From Streptomyces decoyicus (GTDB taxonomy: Bacteria > Actinomycetota > Actinomycetes > Streptomycetales > Streptomycetaceae), in NCBI RefSeq assembly GCF_019880305.1, contig NZ_CP082301.1:1364001-1428000 (forward strand): a stretch of DNA of 64,000 nt, read 5' to 3'. The notes beneath the pieces were generated by a model, which saw only the letters and a program-made list of their open reading frames with translations, was not told the DNA's origin and searched no databases. This document shows, one piece after another, positions 16,552-24,868 of the stretch. The position numbers and the translations under genes were made by a program. Each line of letters opens with the position of its first letter. The stretch's first letter is position 1.

Positions 16552-17322
16552 ATGGCGACAATTCTGGTGACCGGCGGCACGGGCACTCTCGGGCGGCCCC
16601 TGGTCGACCGGCTGCTCGACGACGGCCATGACGTCCGTTCGCTCAGCCGGCGGCCGCACACCGGCACGGCGCGCCCGCGGCCGCGGTCGTACGCGGTCGA
16701 TCTGCGCGACGGCACGGGCCTGGCCGAGGCGGTGACGGGCGTGGACGTGATCGTGCACTGTGCCACTTCGCCGGCCGGCGGTGACGCGGAGGCGGCCGGA
16801 CGGCTCGTGGAGGCGGCGAAGGCGGCGGGGGTCCCGCACCTGGTGTACATCTCGATCGTCGGCGTGGACCGGGTCCCGTTCAGTTACTACCGCACCAAGC
16901 TCGCGGTGGAGCGCCTGATCGAGGACTCCGGCATCGGCTGGACGGTGCTGCGGACGACGCAGTTCCACGATCTGGTGCTCGATGTGATCAAGGCGGGTGC
17001 CCGGTCGCCGGTGCTCCCGCTGCCGACGGGCGTACGGGTGCAGCCGGTCGAGGTGCGCGAAGTGGCCGCCCGGCTGGCCGAGTTGGCGGCCGGGGAGCCG
17101 GCCGGGCGGGTCACGGACCTGGGCGGCCCCGAGGTGCTGGACGCCCGGGAGCTCGTACGGGCCACGCTGGAGGCGGGCGGGCGGCGCCGGCTGCTGCTGC
17201 CGCTGCGGCTGCCGGGCGCGACTGCCGGGGCACTCCGCCGCGGCGGAAACCTCACTCCGGAACACGCCGACGGCCGGCGGACCTACGCCGAGTTCCTCGC
17301 GGAGAGGGCGGGTGGGCGCTGA
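16552..17322 (+). CDS. NAD(P)-binding atypical short-chain reductase (NmrA-like)
   Basis: A 256-residue Rossmann protein starting with the nucleotide-binding motif TILVTGGTGTLGRPLVDRL, followed by the SRRP element typical of NADPH-binding atypical SDRs. It lacks the YxxxK dyad of classical SDRs and has the NmrA/complex-I-subunit-like pattern YISIVGVDRVPFSYYRTKLA. Members include NAD(P)-sensing regulators and quinone or flavin-related reductases, so the substrate cannot be stated. AAGGA precedes the ATG. It is a single gene, divergent from the rib operon. Confidence 0.8.
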   Translation: MATILVTGGTGTLGRPLVDRLLDDGHDVRSLSRRPHTGTARPRPRSYAVDLRDGTGLAEAVTGVDVIVHCATSPAGGDAEAAGRLVEAAKAAGVPHLVYISIVGVDRVPFSYYRTKLAVERLIEDSGIGWTVLRTTQFHDLVLDVIKAGARSPVLPLPTGVRVQPVEVREVAARLAELAAGEPAGRVTDLGGPEVLDARELVRATLEAGGRRRLLLPLRLPGATAGALRRGGNLTPEHADGRRTYAEFLAERAGGR

Positions 17323-17430
17323 TGGGCGGGTGAGGGGCCGGGGGCTGACTGGGGGCAGGGGCCTGCCTGGGAGCGTGGGCCCGCCTGGGAGCGTGGGCCC
17401 GCGGACGCGTGAGGGGCGCCAACGCGCTCC

Positions 17431-17622
17431 CGTTCACGTACGGCCCGTCCATGTACCGTCCGTTCACGTACCGCCCGTTCACGTACCGCCCGTTCACGTA
17501 CCGTCCGTCCACGTAGCGCCCGTTCACGTACCGCCCGTTCACGTACCGCCCGTCCACGTACCGCCCGTCCACGTACCGCCCGTCCACGTAGCGCCCGTTC
17601 GCGTAGCGCCCGTTCGCGTACC
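17431..17622. repeat. 15-bp tandem minisatellite, about 13 copies
   Basis: The unit is CGTTCACGTACCGCC, with variants CGTCC for CGTTC and GTAGCG for GTACCG. About 12.8 contiguous copies fill half of the 393-bp gap between two convergent genes (stop at 17322, stop at 17716). Since 15 is a multiple of 3, several frames stay open through it and would encode pentapeptide repeats (VHVPP on plus, RYVNG on minus). None has a credible start or domain, so it is treated as non-coding. The rest of the gap shows nothing else recognisable. Confidence 0.9.
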
Positions 17623-17715
17623 GGCGGGAATACCGCCCATCCCCAGCACGTTGTGGCCCGCGAGGGGCGCCCGTGCCCCCTACGGGATCTGTTCCCACCC
17701 CCCTGAAGGGATGCC

Positions 17716-18981
17716 TCAGGGACGGGAAGAGCCCCCCGGCCCTCCGGCCCCGAACAGCTCGTGCTGAGCGGCGTCCCGTGCGGCGAGGACGGCGCCGCGC
17801 AGTACCGCCCGCCCGCCGAGCGCCCCCGCGCGTACGTCGGTACGCAACGGGGAGAGCCGGGCCAGATGCCCGGCGACCCGCCCGGCGAGTTCCTCGCCGC
17901 CGCCGCTGCCGGTCTCCCCGCCCAGGACGACACACCCGGGGTCGAGCACGGCGCTCACCGCCGCCACGCCGAGGGCGATCCGTGCGGCCAGCGCGTCGAG
18001 GAAGGCGGCACCGGCATCGCCGGCGGCCACCGCGGCCCGTACGACGGCTTCGGCGGGCGGGGCATCGGTGTCGGGTGCGGGCGCGTCCGCCGCAGCAGGG
18101 CCGACGGCCTCGGCGGGCAGGCCGTGCTGCGCCGCGAGTGCGCAGATGGCGGTGGAGCCGGCCAGGGAGTGGAAGCCGCCGTCACAGCCGCTTGCGGTGG
18201 GCAGCGCATCGGTGCCAGGGACCGGCAGAAAGCCGATCTCGCCGGTGCCGCCCGAGGCGCCGCGCCGCAGCGTGCCGTCCAGTACGACCGCGGCGCCGGT
18301 GCCATGGCCGAGCCAGAGCAGGACGAAGGTGTCGTGGTCGCGGGCGGCCCCGTCGCGCTGCTCGGCGATGGCGGCGAGATTGACCTCGTTCTCCAGCAGG
18401 ACCGGTACGGCCCGCCGCGCGCGCAGCTCGCCGACCAGCGCGACGTGCCAGGACGGGATCCAGTCGGTGCCGCCGAGCCGCCCGGTGGCGGGGTCGACCA
18501 GGCCGGGTGCGCCGACGGCGATGGTGTGCGGATGCGGGGCGCCCGCCGCGGCGAGGGCCTTGTCCAGGCCGGCGAGCGCGGCGGCGACCGCCGCTTCGGC
18601 TGTGTCGTCCGGGCCGATGGGGACGGTGCGCTCGGCACGTACCTCGCCCAGGAGGTCGGCGACCGCGACGGTGACGCTGTGCGTGCGCAGGTCGAGGCCG
18701 ACGAGATGAGCCCGGTCGGCGACGATCCCGTAGAGCCGGGCGTTGGGTCCGCGCCGCTGTGCGCCGCTCTCGCCGACCACGGCGATCAGTCCGGCCTCCT
18801 GGAGGCGTTCGACGAGGTCCGCCACGGTCGGCCGGGACAGACCGGTCAGCGTCTTCAGCTGACCTGCCGTCAAAGCACCCTCGGACTGCAGGAGTTGCAG
18901 TGCCAGGCGGTCGTTGATCAGCCGTGCGGTGGTCGGGGAGGCGGCGGTGCGGCCGGCGGCCACCGTGCGCGGTGCGTCCAT
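17716..18981 (-). CDS. ROK-family transcriptional regulator
   Basis: A 421-residue protein with an N-terminal winged helix (about residues 20-80, ALTAGQLKTLTGLSRPTVADLVERLQEAG) and a sugar-kinase-like ROK domain (LVGLDLRTHSVTVAVADL, VGAPGLVDPATGRL, WLGHGTGAAVVLDG). The zinc-site CxCGxxGC pattern of ROK proteins is poorly kept (ASGCDGGFHS), so this member may not bind zinc normally. It is divergent from an MFS transporter with only 70 bp between them, and that gap contains a good inverted repeat. ROK regulators normally respond to sugars, so it probably represses the transporter and itself. Confidence 0.88.
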   Translation of the reverse strand: MDAPRTVAAGRTAASPTTARLINDRLALQLLQSEGALTAGQLKTLTGLSRPTVADLVERLQEAGLIAVVGESGAQRRGPNARLYGIVADRAHLVGLDLRTHSVTVAVADLLGEVRAERTVPIGPDDTAEAAVAAALAGLDKALAAAGAPHPHTIAVGAPGLVDPATGRLGGTDWIPSWHVALVGELRARRAVPVLLENEVNLAAIAEQRDGAARDHDTFVLLWLGHGTGAAVVLDGTLRRGASGGTGEIGFLPVPGTDALPTASGCDGGFHSLAGSTAICALAAQHGLPAEAVGPAAADAPAPDTDAPPAEAVVRAAVAAGDAGAAFLDALAARIALGVAAVSAVLDPGCVVLGGETGSGGGEELAGRVAGHLARLSPLRTDVRAGALGGRAVLRGAVLAARDAAQHELFGAGGPGGSSRP

Positions 18982-19016
18982 GGCGGGATTCTTTCATCCG
19001 GTCGGGCCAACACCCT

Positions 19017-19044
19017 TATTATCAGGCAGGGTTCCTGATAATTT
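19017..19044. promoter_or_regulatory. Candidate ROK operator between divergent regulator and MFS genes
   Basis: TTATCAGG and CCTGATAA form a perfect 8-bp inverted repeat separated by 7 bases, extendable to 10 bp with one mismatch (TATTATCAGG / CCTGATAATT). It is strikingly AT-rich for this genome and ends 8 bases before the MFS start codon, so binding would block transcription or initiation. Confidence 0.7.
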
Positions 19045-19051
19045 ACCGCCC

Positions 19052-20281
19052 ATGGCTGGCACCGGTGTCCCCCACAACGTCCTCCCACCCTCGAACCACG
19101 AGCTGCGCCGCGCACGATGGGCCGTTGCCCTGGTGTTCCTCGTCCATGGCTCGGTCACCGGCAACTTCGCGACCCGTATCCCCTGGATCCAGGACCACAC
19201 CGGCATCTCAGCGGGCCAGCTCGGCCTGGCCCTCGCCTTCCCCGCGATCGGCGCGTCCCTGGCGATGCCGCTGGCCGGCCGGATCAGCCACCGCTTCGGC
19301 GCCCGCACCGCACTGCGCGGTCTGCTCGCCCTGTGGACCCTGTCGCTGCTCCTGCCCGCCCTCTCCCCCGGCCTCTACGCGCTGTGCCCGGCACTGCTGC
19401 TGTACGGCGCGACGTCCGGCATGTCGGACGTCGCGATGAACGCGCTGGGCGTGGAGACCGAGGACCGGCTCGGCAAGCCGATCATGTCGGGGCTGCACGG
19501 CATGTGGAGTGCGGGCGCCTTGCTCGGCTCGGCGGCCGGCACCGTCGCCGCGCACGCCGAGTGGGACGCCCGGCTCCATCTGGCCGGCGCCGCGCTCGTG
19601 CTGACCCTGCTCGGTGCGCTCGCCTGCCAGGGCGTCCTGGATCTGCGCAGCACCCCCGAGGAGCACCCGCCGCCGCGCTTCGCACTGCCGCCGAAGTCGG
19701 CGCTGCTCATCGGGGCGATAGGTTTCTGCGCGGTCTTCGCGGAGGGCGCCGGCCTGGACTGGTCGGCGGTCTACCTCCGCGACGAGTTGGGCACCGACGC
19801 GGGTCTGGCGGCCGCGTCGACCACTGCCTTCGCCTGCACGATGACCGTCGCACGGCTGGCCGGTGACAAGGTGGTGGCCCGTTTCGGCGCGGTGCACACG
19901 GTGCGGGCCGGCGGGGTGCTGGCGGCGGCCGGCGGCCTGCTGATCGTCACGGCGCGGCATCCGGCCATGGCGATGGGCGGGTTCGGCCTGATGGGCCTCG
20001 GAATCGCGGTGGTCGTCCCGCTGGCCTTCGCGGCCGCCGGGCGCAGCGGTCCCGCGCCCAGCCAGGCGATCGCGGGTGTCGCCACGATCACCTACACCTC
20101 CGGGCTGATCGCACCGTCCGCGATCGGCGGTATCGCCCAGGCGACCTCGCTGACGCTGTCGTTCGTGCTGGTGACGACGCTGGCGTGCGGGCTGGTGGTG
20201 GGTGCGCGGGTGCTGCGGGTGCCGAGCCGTACGGCCTCCGGCAGCGCCCCCGCGGTGACCGGCGATCTGGAGCGGTCATAG
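19052..20281 (+). CDS. MFS transporter, YbjJ/FucP-like
   Basis: A 409-residue protein with about 12 hydrophobic segments. It starts with a soluble tail, then RWAVALVFLVHGSVTGNFATRIPWI, and an MFS motif-A-like loop AGRISHRFGARTALRG. DVAMNALGVE and GLHGMWSAGAL are typical of the YbjJ-like group. ATG 19052 was chosen because the frame upstream runs through the operator into the regulator. The substrate is probably a sugar or related solute because its divergent neighbour is a ROK regulator; this is inference. Confidence 0.85.
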   Translation: MAGTGVPHNVLPPSNHELRRARWAVALVFLVHGSVTGNFATRIPWIQDHTGISAGQLGLALAFPAIGASLAMPLAGRISHRFGARTALRGLLALWTLSLLLPALSPGLYALCPALLLYGATSGMSDVAMNALGVETEDRLGKPIMSGLHGMWSAGALLGSAAGTVAAHAEWDARLHLAGAALVLTLLGALACQGVLDLRSTPEEHPPPRFALPPKSALLIGAIGFCAVFAEGAGLDWSAVYLRDELGTDAGLAAASTTAFACTMTVARLAGDKVVARFGAVHTVRAGGVLAAAGGLLIVTARHPAMAMGGFGLMGLGIAVVVPLAFAAAGRSGPAPSQAIAGVATITYTSGLIAPSAIGGIAQATSLTLSFVLVTTLACGLVVGARVLRVPSRTASGSAPAVTGDLERS

Positions 20282-20327
20282 GGACTTTGCAGACAGGCCC
20301 CGGCCCGGCCGCTCCCCCGCCGCCGGC

Positions 20328-20816
20328 TCAGGCCGCGTCCGCCTCCGTGCCCGCGTCCGCCTCCTCCGGCCGGAGGAGCTGGGCGGCGATGCTCCGGGCG
20401 TGGTCGGACCACGGTGTGGGGCGCAGCGTCTGCGCGTCGACGCGGACCAGCACCCGGTGGCCGTGGGCGTAGGTCTCGGTGCCGTCGGCCGAGCAGAGCC
20501 GGAAGCCGTAGGTGAGGCCGGTGCGGCCGAGGCGTGCGACCCACAGGTGCGCCGCGTAGCGGCCGGGGCGGGTGACCGACCGCTCGTAGGAGACGTGCAT
20601 CTCCTTGATGACGTTGCACATGTCACCCGCGGCGGCCCAGTCGCCGTCGAAGCCGAAGCCCCGTCCGTGCCAGTACTCCGCCCAGGCGCGTTCGACGAGC
20701 AGCGGGTAGCGGGAGTTGTGGAGCATGCCGAGCGCGTCGAGGTCGTCGAAGTGGACGGTGACGGGGACCAGTTCGCCGTACGGGACGGTGGCGGTCTGGA
20801 GGGTTTCGACGCTCAC
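20328..20816 (-). CDS. Acyl-CoA thioesterase, 4HBT/FadM-like hotdog protein
   Basis: A 162-residue hotdog-fold protein. The 4-hydroxybenzoyl-CoA thioesterase signature is visible as VHFDDLDALGMLHNSRYPLLVERA (Asp as catalytic residue). It hydrolyses acyl-CoA or acyl-ACP thioesters; chain preference is unknown. The GTG start at 20816 has CAGGAG at good spacing, and the preceding open frame is promoter DNA. It is convergent with the MFS gene, with 46 bp between stops. Confidence 0.85.
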   Translation of the reverse strand: MSVETLQTATVPYGELVPVTVHFDDLDALGMLHNSRYPLLVERAWAEYWHGRGFGFDGDWAAAGDMCNVIKEMHVSYERSVTRPGRYAAHLWVARLGRTGLTYGFRLCSADGTETYAHGHRVLVRVDAQTLRPTPWSDHARSIAAQLLRPEEADAGTEADAA

Positions 20817-20914
20817 GGGTGGTGCTCCTGGGGTCGGGGTGTGCCGGTCGGCGCTGTTGAGACGGAGAGTGCTGGTGACGCGGTTGGTACTTGTGTGACG
20901 ATCCGGAGTCATCG

Positions 20915-20928
20915 TAAGCGGATGCTTA
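20915..20928. promoter_or_regulatory. Inverted repeat of TetR-operator type upstream of the thioesterase
   Basis: TAAGC-GGAT-GCTTA is a perfect 5-4-5 inverted repeat with a further half-site (AATGCTT) 2 bp on. It lies about 100 bp upstream of the thioesterase start, inside the 289-bp gap shared with the divergent permease. AAGCN(n)GCTT is a frequent pattern for TetR-family operators. No TetR gene is in the window. Confidence 0.45.
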
Positions 20929-21105
20929 GAATGCTTTGGCCGCCGGGATGCGGGGCGTGAGGGCCATGAGCCGTCGGTCAGGGAGCAGCGGCAGGGCTCA
21001 GTGACCGAGGACATAGCGACCACGAACCGGGATGCACCGGGATGGAGCGGATTTACCCCGCACTAACATTGCCCGGTCATCACCGTGTGAAGAAGTGGAG
21101 CAGTC

Positions 21106-22479
21106 ATGGGCCTCGGCGTGCGCTGGACCGTGCATGGCGACGGGCGCAACCCGGCCCCTGGGGCAGTGGTCAGACCGGATGAGCGGCTGTCTTGGCCACG
21201 CACCGTGGGCCTGGGCGCGCAGCATGTCGTCGCGATGTTCGGCGCGAGCTTCGTCGCTCCGGTGCTGATGGGCCTGGACCCGAACCTCGCGATCATGATG
21301 TCCGGCGTGGCGACGGTCATCTTCCTGCTGGCCACCCGCGGCCGGATCCCCTCGTATCTGGGCTGTTCGCTCTCGTTCGTCGGAGTGGCCGCCGTGATCC
21401 GGGCGCAGGGCGGCACCAGCGCGACCGTCACCGGAGCGGTTCTGGTCGTCGGCGTCGCGCTCTTCCTCGTCGGCGTCGCCGTCCAGCGGTTCGGCGCCCG
21501 GATCATCCATGCCGCGATGCCGCCGGTGGTCACCGGTGCCGTGGTGATGCTCATCGGCTTCAACCTGGCGCCGGTGACGGCGAGTACGTACTGGCCCCAG
21601 GACCAGTGGGTGGCGCTGCTGACCATGCTGTTCACCGGGTTCGCCGTGGTCTGTCTGCGCGGCTTCTGGTCGCGTATCGCGATCTTCCTCGGGCTGGTCT
21701 TCGGCTATGCCGTCTCCTGGATCTTCGACCGGGCCTTCGGGATGATCCACTCGCTGAACGGCGCGGGGAAGGTCACCGACCACTGGCGGCTGGACTTCTC
21801 CGCCGTCGGCAAGGCCGACTGGATCGGTCTGCCGCACTTCCACGGGCCCAGCTTCCAGTGGTCGGCGATCCTGGTCGCGCTGCCCGTCGTGATCGCCCTG
21901 GTCGCGGAGAACGCCGGCCATGTCAAGGCGGTCGGCGAAATGACCGGCGACCCGCTGGACGACAAGCTCGGCACCGCGATCTCCGCCGACGGCGCGGCCT
22001 CGGTGCTCTCCACCGCCCTCGGCGGCCCGCCCAACACCACGTACTCCGAGAACATCGGCGTGATGGCGGCGACCCGCGTCTACTCGACCGCTGCCTACTG
22101 GGCGGCGGCCGGCTTCGCCCTGCTCTTCGGTCTGTGCCCGAAGTTCGGCGCCGTGGTGGCCGCCATCCCCGGTGGGGTGCTGGGCGGTATCACCGTGATC
22201 CTCTACGGCATGATCGGCCTGCTCGGCGCCCAGATCTGGGTGCACAACAAGGTGGATCTGCGCAATCCGCTCCATCTCGTGCCGGTCGCCGCGGGCGTCA
22301 TCATCGGCGTCGGCGGGGTGAGCCTGCGGATCAGCGACAACTTCGAACTGAGCGGTATCGCCCTGGGCACGATCGTGGTGCTCACGGGCTATCACGCGCT
22401 GCGCGCACTGGCCCCCGCACACCTCAAGCCGCAGCCGCCGCTGCTGGACGAGGGCACCTCGTCGTACGACAAGGACTGA
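21106..22479 (+). CDS. NCS2-family uracil/xanthine permease
   Basis: A 457-residue membrane protein with 12-14 hydrophobic segments. NCS2 features: LGAQHVVAMFGASFVAPVLMG near the N-terminus, GCSLSFVGVAAVI, the substrate-site helix with LVAENAGHVKAVGEMTG (Glu carrying the nucleobase contact) and GGPPNTTYSENIGVMAATRV. The UraA/PyrP-type pattern suggests proton-coupled uracil uptake, with xanthine as the alternative. ATG at 21106 follows GGAGCAGTC. No pyrimidine gene is adjacent; the pyr operon is 28 kb away. Confidence 0.9.
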   Translation: MGLGVRWTVHGDGRNPAPGAVVRPDERLSWPRTVGLGAQHVVAMFGASFVAPVLMGLDPNLAIMMSGVATVIFLLATRGRIPSYLGCSLSFVGVAAVIRAQGGTSATVTGAVLVVGVALFLVGVAVQRFGARIIHAAMPPVVTGAVVMLIGFNLAPVTASTYWPQDQWVALLTMLFTGFAVVCLRGFWSRIAIFLGLVFGYAVSWIFDRAFGMIHSLNGAGKVTDHWRLDFSAVGKADWIGLPHFHGPSFQWSAILVALPVVIALVAENAGHVKAVGEMTGDPLDDKLGTAISADGAASVLSTALGGPPNTTYSENIGVMAATRVYSTAAYWAAAGFALLFGLCPKFGAVVAAIPGGVLGGITVILYGMIGLLGAQIWVHNKVDLRNPLHLVPVAAGVIIGVGGVSLRISDNFELSGIALGTIVVLTGYHALRALAPAHLKPQPPLLDEGTSSYDKD

Positions 22480-22629
22480 CCGCACGGCATCCGGCAGGGC
22501 CCTCAGGCGGAACGGGGCCCGGAGGGGGAGCGGCACGGACCACAACGGGGCGCGCCGCTCATTACCCCGTTCCGGTCAACGGCCACCGGCACACCGCGTT
22601 TTCCGTCACCGCACTGTCACGCTGAGTGG

Positions 22630-23388
22630 ATGACAACGACTCAGTGTAATGACAGCCGGGTGCGGCCGGACCCGGCCGGAGGGTGCGTCGCCCGGCCCCC
22701 CAACGACCCGGGATCCGCGGGCGCCGCGGGGGTGGGGGAGGTTCTGGCCCGGATGCGGGCGCTGGCCGCTGCGCTGCCGGCCGAGGACGGGGTGGCCGTC
22801 TTCAACGGGGTCTATCTGGCCGTCACCGAATCCGTGGCGCGGCGCATCGGGGACGGCGCCTTCCAGGACCCGGCGGCCGCGGGCGAGCTGGACATCCGTT
22901 TCGCGCGGCGGTACTTCGACGCGGTGGACGCCACGGCCGCCGGGCTGCGGCCGCCGGCCTGCTGGCGTCCGCTCTTCCAGCTCCGCCGCCACCCCGGGGT
23001 GCATCCGCTTCAGTTCGCGCTGGCCGGGATCAACGCACACATCGGCCACGATCTGGCGTTGGCGGTGCTGGACACCTGCCGGGCGCTGGAGTGCGAACCG
23101 GCCGCGCTGGAGACCGATTTCGACCGGGTCGGCGGAGTGCTGACGAGTCTGGAGGAGGGGATCCGTGAGCGGCTGATGCCCGGCCCCGATGTACTGGATG
23201 TCGCCGATCCGCTGACGCATCTGATCGGGTCGTGGAGTCTGGACAAGGCCAGGGACGGCGCCTGGGCTGCGGCCCGGGCGCTGTGGAGCGTACGCCGGCT
23301 GCCGGACGTCACCGAGGAACTCGCCGAGCGGCTGGATGCCGGGGTGGGCCTGGTCGGGCGGATGCTGCTGACTCCGCTGCCCGGCTGA
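22630..23388 (+). CDS. DUF5995-family protein
   Basis: A 252-residue soluble protein. The recognisable block runs from AVFNGVYLAVTESVARRIGDGAF to PLFQLRRHPGVHPLQFALAGINAHIGHDLALAVLDTC; the conserved His-rich helix (GINAHIGHDLA) suggests a metal-binding helical bundle. The family has no established function. It starts near ATG 22630 without a strong ribosome site. It is a monocistronic unit between the permease and the LLM oxidoreductase. Confidence 0.75.
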   Translation: MTTTQCNDSRVRPDPAGGCVARPPNDPGSAGAAGVGEVLARMRALAAALPAEDGVAVFNGVYLAVTESVARRIGDGAFQDPAAAGELDIRFARRYFDAVDATAAGLRPPACWRPLFQLRRHPGVHPLQFALAGINAHIGHDLALAVLDTCRALECEPAALETDFDRVGGVLTSLEEGIRERLMPGPDVLDVADPLTHLIGSWSLDKARDGAWAAARALWSVRRLPDVTEELAERLDAGVGLVGRMLLTPLPG

Positions 23389-23488
23389 TCCTGGCGGCCG
23401 GCCCGGCGCCGGGTCGCGGCGCTCCCCTGGAACTCCCTTGTTCCGGCGGTACGTTGGCCGAGGGGGCTGACAGCTAAGGAGTGCAGCT

Positions 23489-24418
23489 ATGGCCATGCGG
23501 CTCGGTCTGGGCCTTCCGCAGATGCGGCAGTACGACATCGGACGCGACGTTCCCGACGTGGCGCGGGCCGCGGAGGAGACCGGTTACGAGAGCCTCTGGG
23601 TGTTCGAGCGGATCCTGTTCCCCGAGCCCGCCTCCCAGGGGCTGTACGGCATCCCGGGCCCCCCCTGGCCCGACGCGTACCGCTCGGTGGCCGACCCGCT
23701 GGTGACCCTGGCCCTGGCCGCGGCCGCCACGCGGCGGGCGCGGCTCGGCACGAGTGTGCTGGTCGCCCCGCTGCACATCCCCTTCCAGCTGGCCCGCACC
23801 CTCGCCTCGCTGGACGCGGCGAGCGGCGGCCGAGTGGTCGCGGGCTTCGGCACGGGCTGGTCGCTGGACGAGTACGCGGCCGCTTCCGTCGCTCCGTTCG
23901 AGCAGCGCGGCGAGGTCCTCGACGAGCTGATCGACGTCTGCCACGCGGTGTGGGGCCCGGACCCGGTGGCGTACGAAGGGGAGTTGACGACCATCGCCCC
24001 GTCGGAGGTCGGCCCCAAGCCGAAGCGGCCGATCCCGATCCTGCTGCCCGCCAACAGCCCGCGCGCACTGCGCCGTCTGGTCGACCGGGCGGACGGCTGG
24101 ATGCCGGTCGGCATGGGCGCCGAGGCCCTCGCCACCCAGTGGCAGCGGCTTCAGGACCTGGCCGCCGAGCGGGGGCGCAAGGAGCCGGTGGCCAGTGTGC
24201 TGCGGGTGAACGCCCAGCACACGGCCAAGCCGTACGAGGGCCGGGACCGCAAGCCCTTCCAGGGCGGCGTCGAGCAGATCGCGGCGGATCTGGTCGCCCA
24301 TGCCTCGGTGGGCCTGGAGGAGATCCTCATCGATCTACAGGGCGGGGCCCGGGACGCCGAGGAGCTGAAGGATGTCGCCGCGGAGGTGTATACGGCGGCG
24401 CGGGCGGCGGGTCTCTAG
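23489..24418 (+). CDS. LLM-class F420- or FMN-dependent oxidoreductase
   Basis: A 309-residue TIM-barrel protein of the luciferase-like monooxygenase family. Visible family segments: MRLGLGLPQMRQY, ARAAEETGYESLWVFERILFPEP, RLGTSVLVAPLHIPFQLART and GRVVAGFGTGWSLDEY. In actinomycetes such proteins mostly use coenzyme F420 for hydride transfer to small organic substrates; FMN is possible. AAGGAG precedes the ATG. It is a single-gene unit ending at a strong terminator hairpin. Substrate unknown. Confidence 0.85.
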   Translation: MAMRLGLGLPQMRQYDIGRDVPDVARAAEETGYESLWVFERILFPEPASQGLYGIPGPPWPDAYRSVADPLVTLALAAAATRRARLGTSVLVAPLHIPFQLARTLASLDAASGGRVVAGFGTGWSLDEYAAASVAPFEQRGEVLDELIDVCHAVWGPDPVAYEGELTTIAPSEVGPKPKRPIPILLPANSPRALRRLVDRADGWMPVGMGAEALATQWQRLQDLAAERGRKEPVASVLRVNAQHTAKPYEGRDRKPFQGGVEQIAADLVAHASVGLEEILIDLQGGARDAEELKDVAAEVYTAARAAGL

Positions 24419-24458
24419 AGACCGGCGGACCGGGGCGGGGCGGACCGGCCGTGGTGGC

Positions 24459-24481
24459 GGGGCCCGGCGGTGCCGGGCCCC
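24459..24481 (+). terminator. Strong hairpin terminator after the LLM oxidoreductase
   Basis: GGGGCCCGGC and GCCGGGCCCC form a perfect 10-bp stem with a GGT loop, 40 bp after the stop codon. It sits between convergent genes and may work in both directions. Confidence 0.7.
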
Positions 24482-24592
24482 GTCCTCCCAGGGACGCCGC
24501 CCCGAGTAGGCACCAGGGGGTGTCCCTCCCCGGGGCTGGAGCCGGTGGCAGCTGGGCGAGGAGACGCAAGCTCGGCTGAGGCGGTCTCACCG

Positions 24593-24868
24593 TCAAGGGG
24601 TGGCGAGACCCTCTTCCCCAGCGACGGCGTAGCAAGCCTGTGAGGCGAGTGTCATACCCATGCGGCCCAGCACCTCAATGGACTCCAGAAGGATCTTCGT
24701 GTCCATCGTCGCCATGGCTTCGCCGAAACGATTGCGCGCGGCCAAGTCCTCTGGGGACACCGCGGTACGAAGCGCCGAGACCCGCTCGGCCAGCTTCTCG
24801 CGCTCGGCTTGCATCGCCGCCATCCCGCGTACGGCGCGGACGATCTCCTCATCGCTCATGTCGCTCAT
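24593..24868 (-). CDS. Small hypothetical coiled-coil protein
   Basis: A 91-residue protein starting at ATG 24868 (MSDMSDEEIVRAVRGMAAMQ), preceded by GAAGGGGTACCCG. It is predicted mostly helical with heptad-like spacing (MAAMQAEREKLAERVSALRTAV), then a second helix (FGEAMATMDTKILLESIEVLGRMGMTL). No family recognised. The open frame extends upstream, but that part has a different composition. It is the only likely gene between the LLM oxidoreductase and the lysine monooxygenase homologue. Confidence 0.55.
   Translation of the reverse strand: MSDMSDEEIVRAVRGMAAMQAEREKLAERVSALRTAVSPEDLAARNRFGEAMATMDTKILLESIEVLGRMGMTLASQACYAVAGEEGLATP

Noticed and set aside
17252..17935. Minus-strand frames through the 15-bp repeat encoding pentapeptide repeats (NGRYV type)
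   Set aside because: The period is a multiple of three, so all frames stay open; starts are poor and the ends overlap two good genes on both sides.
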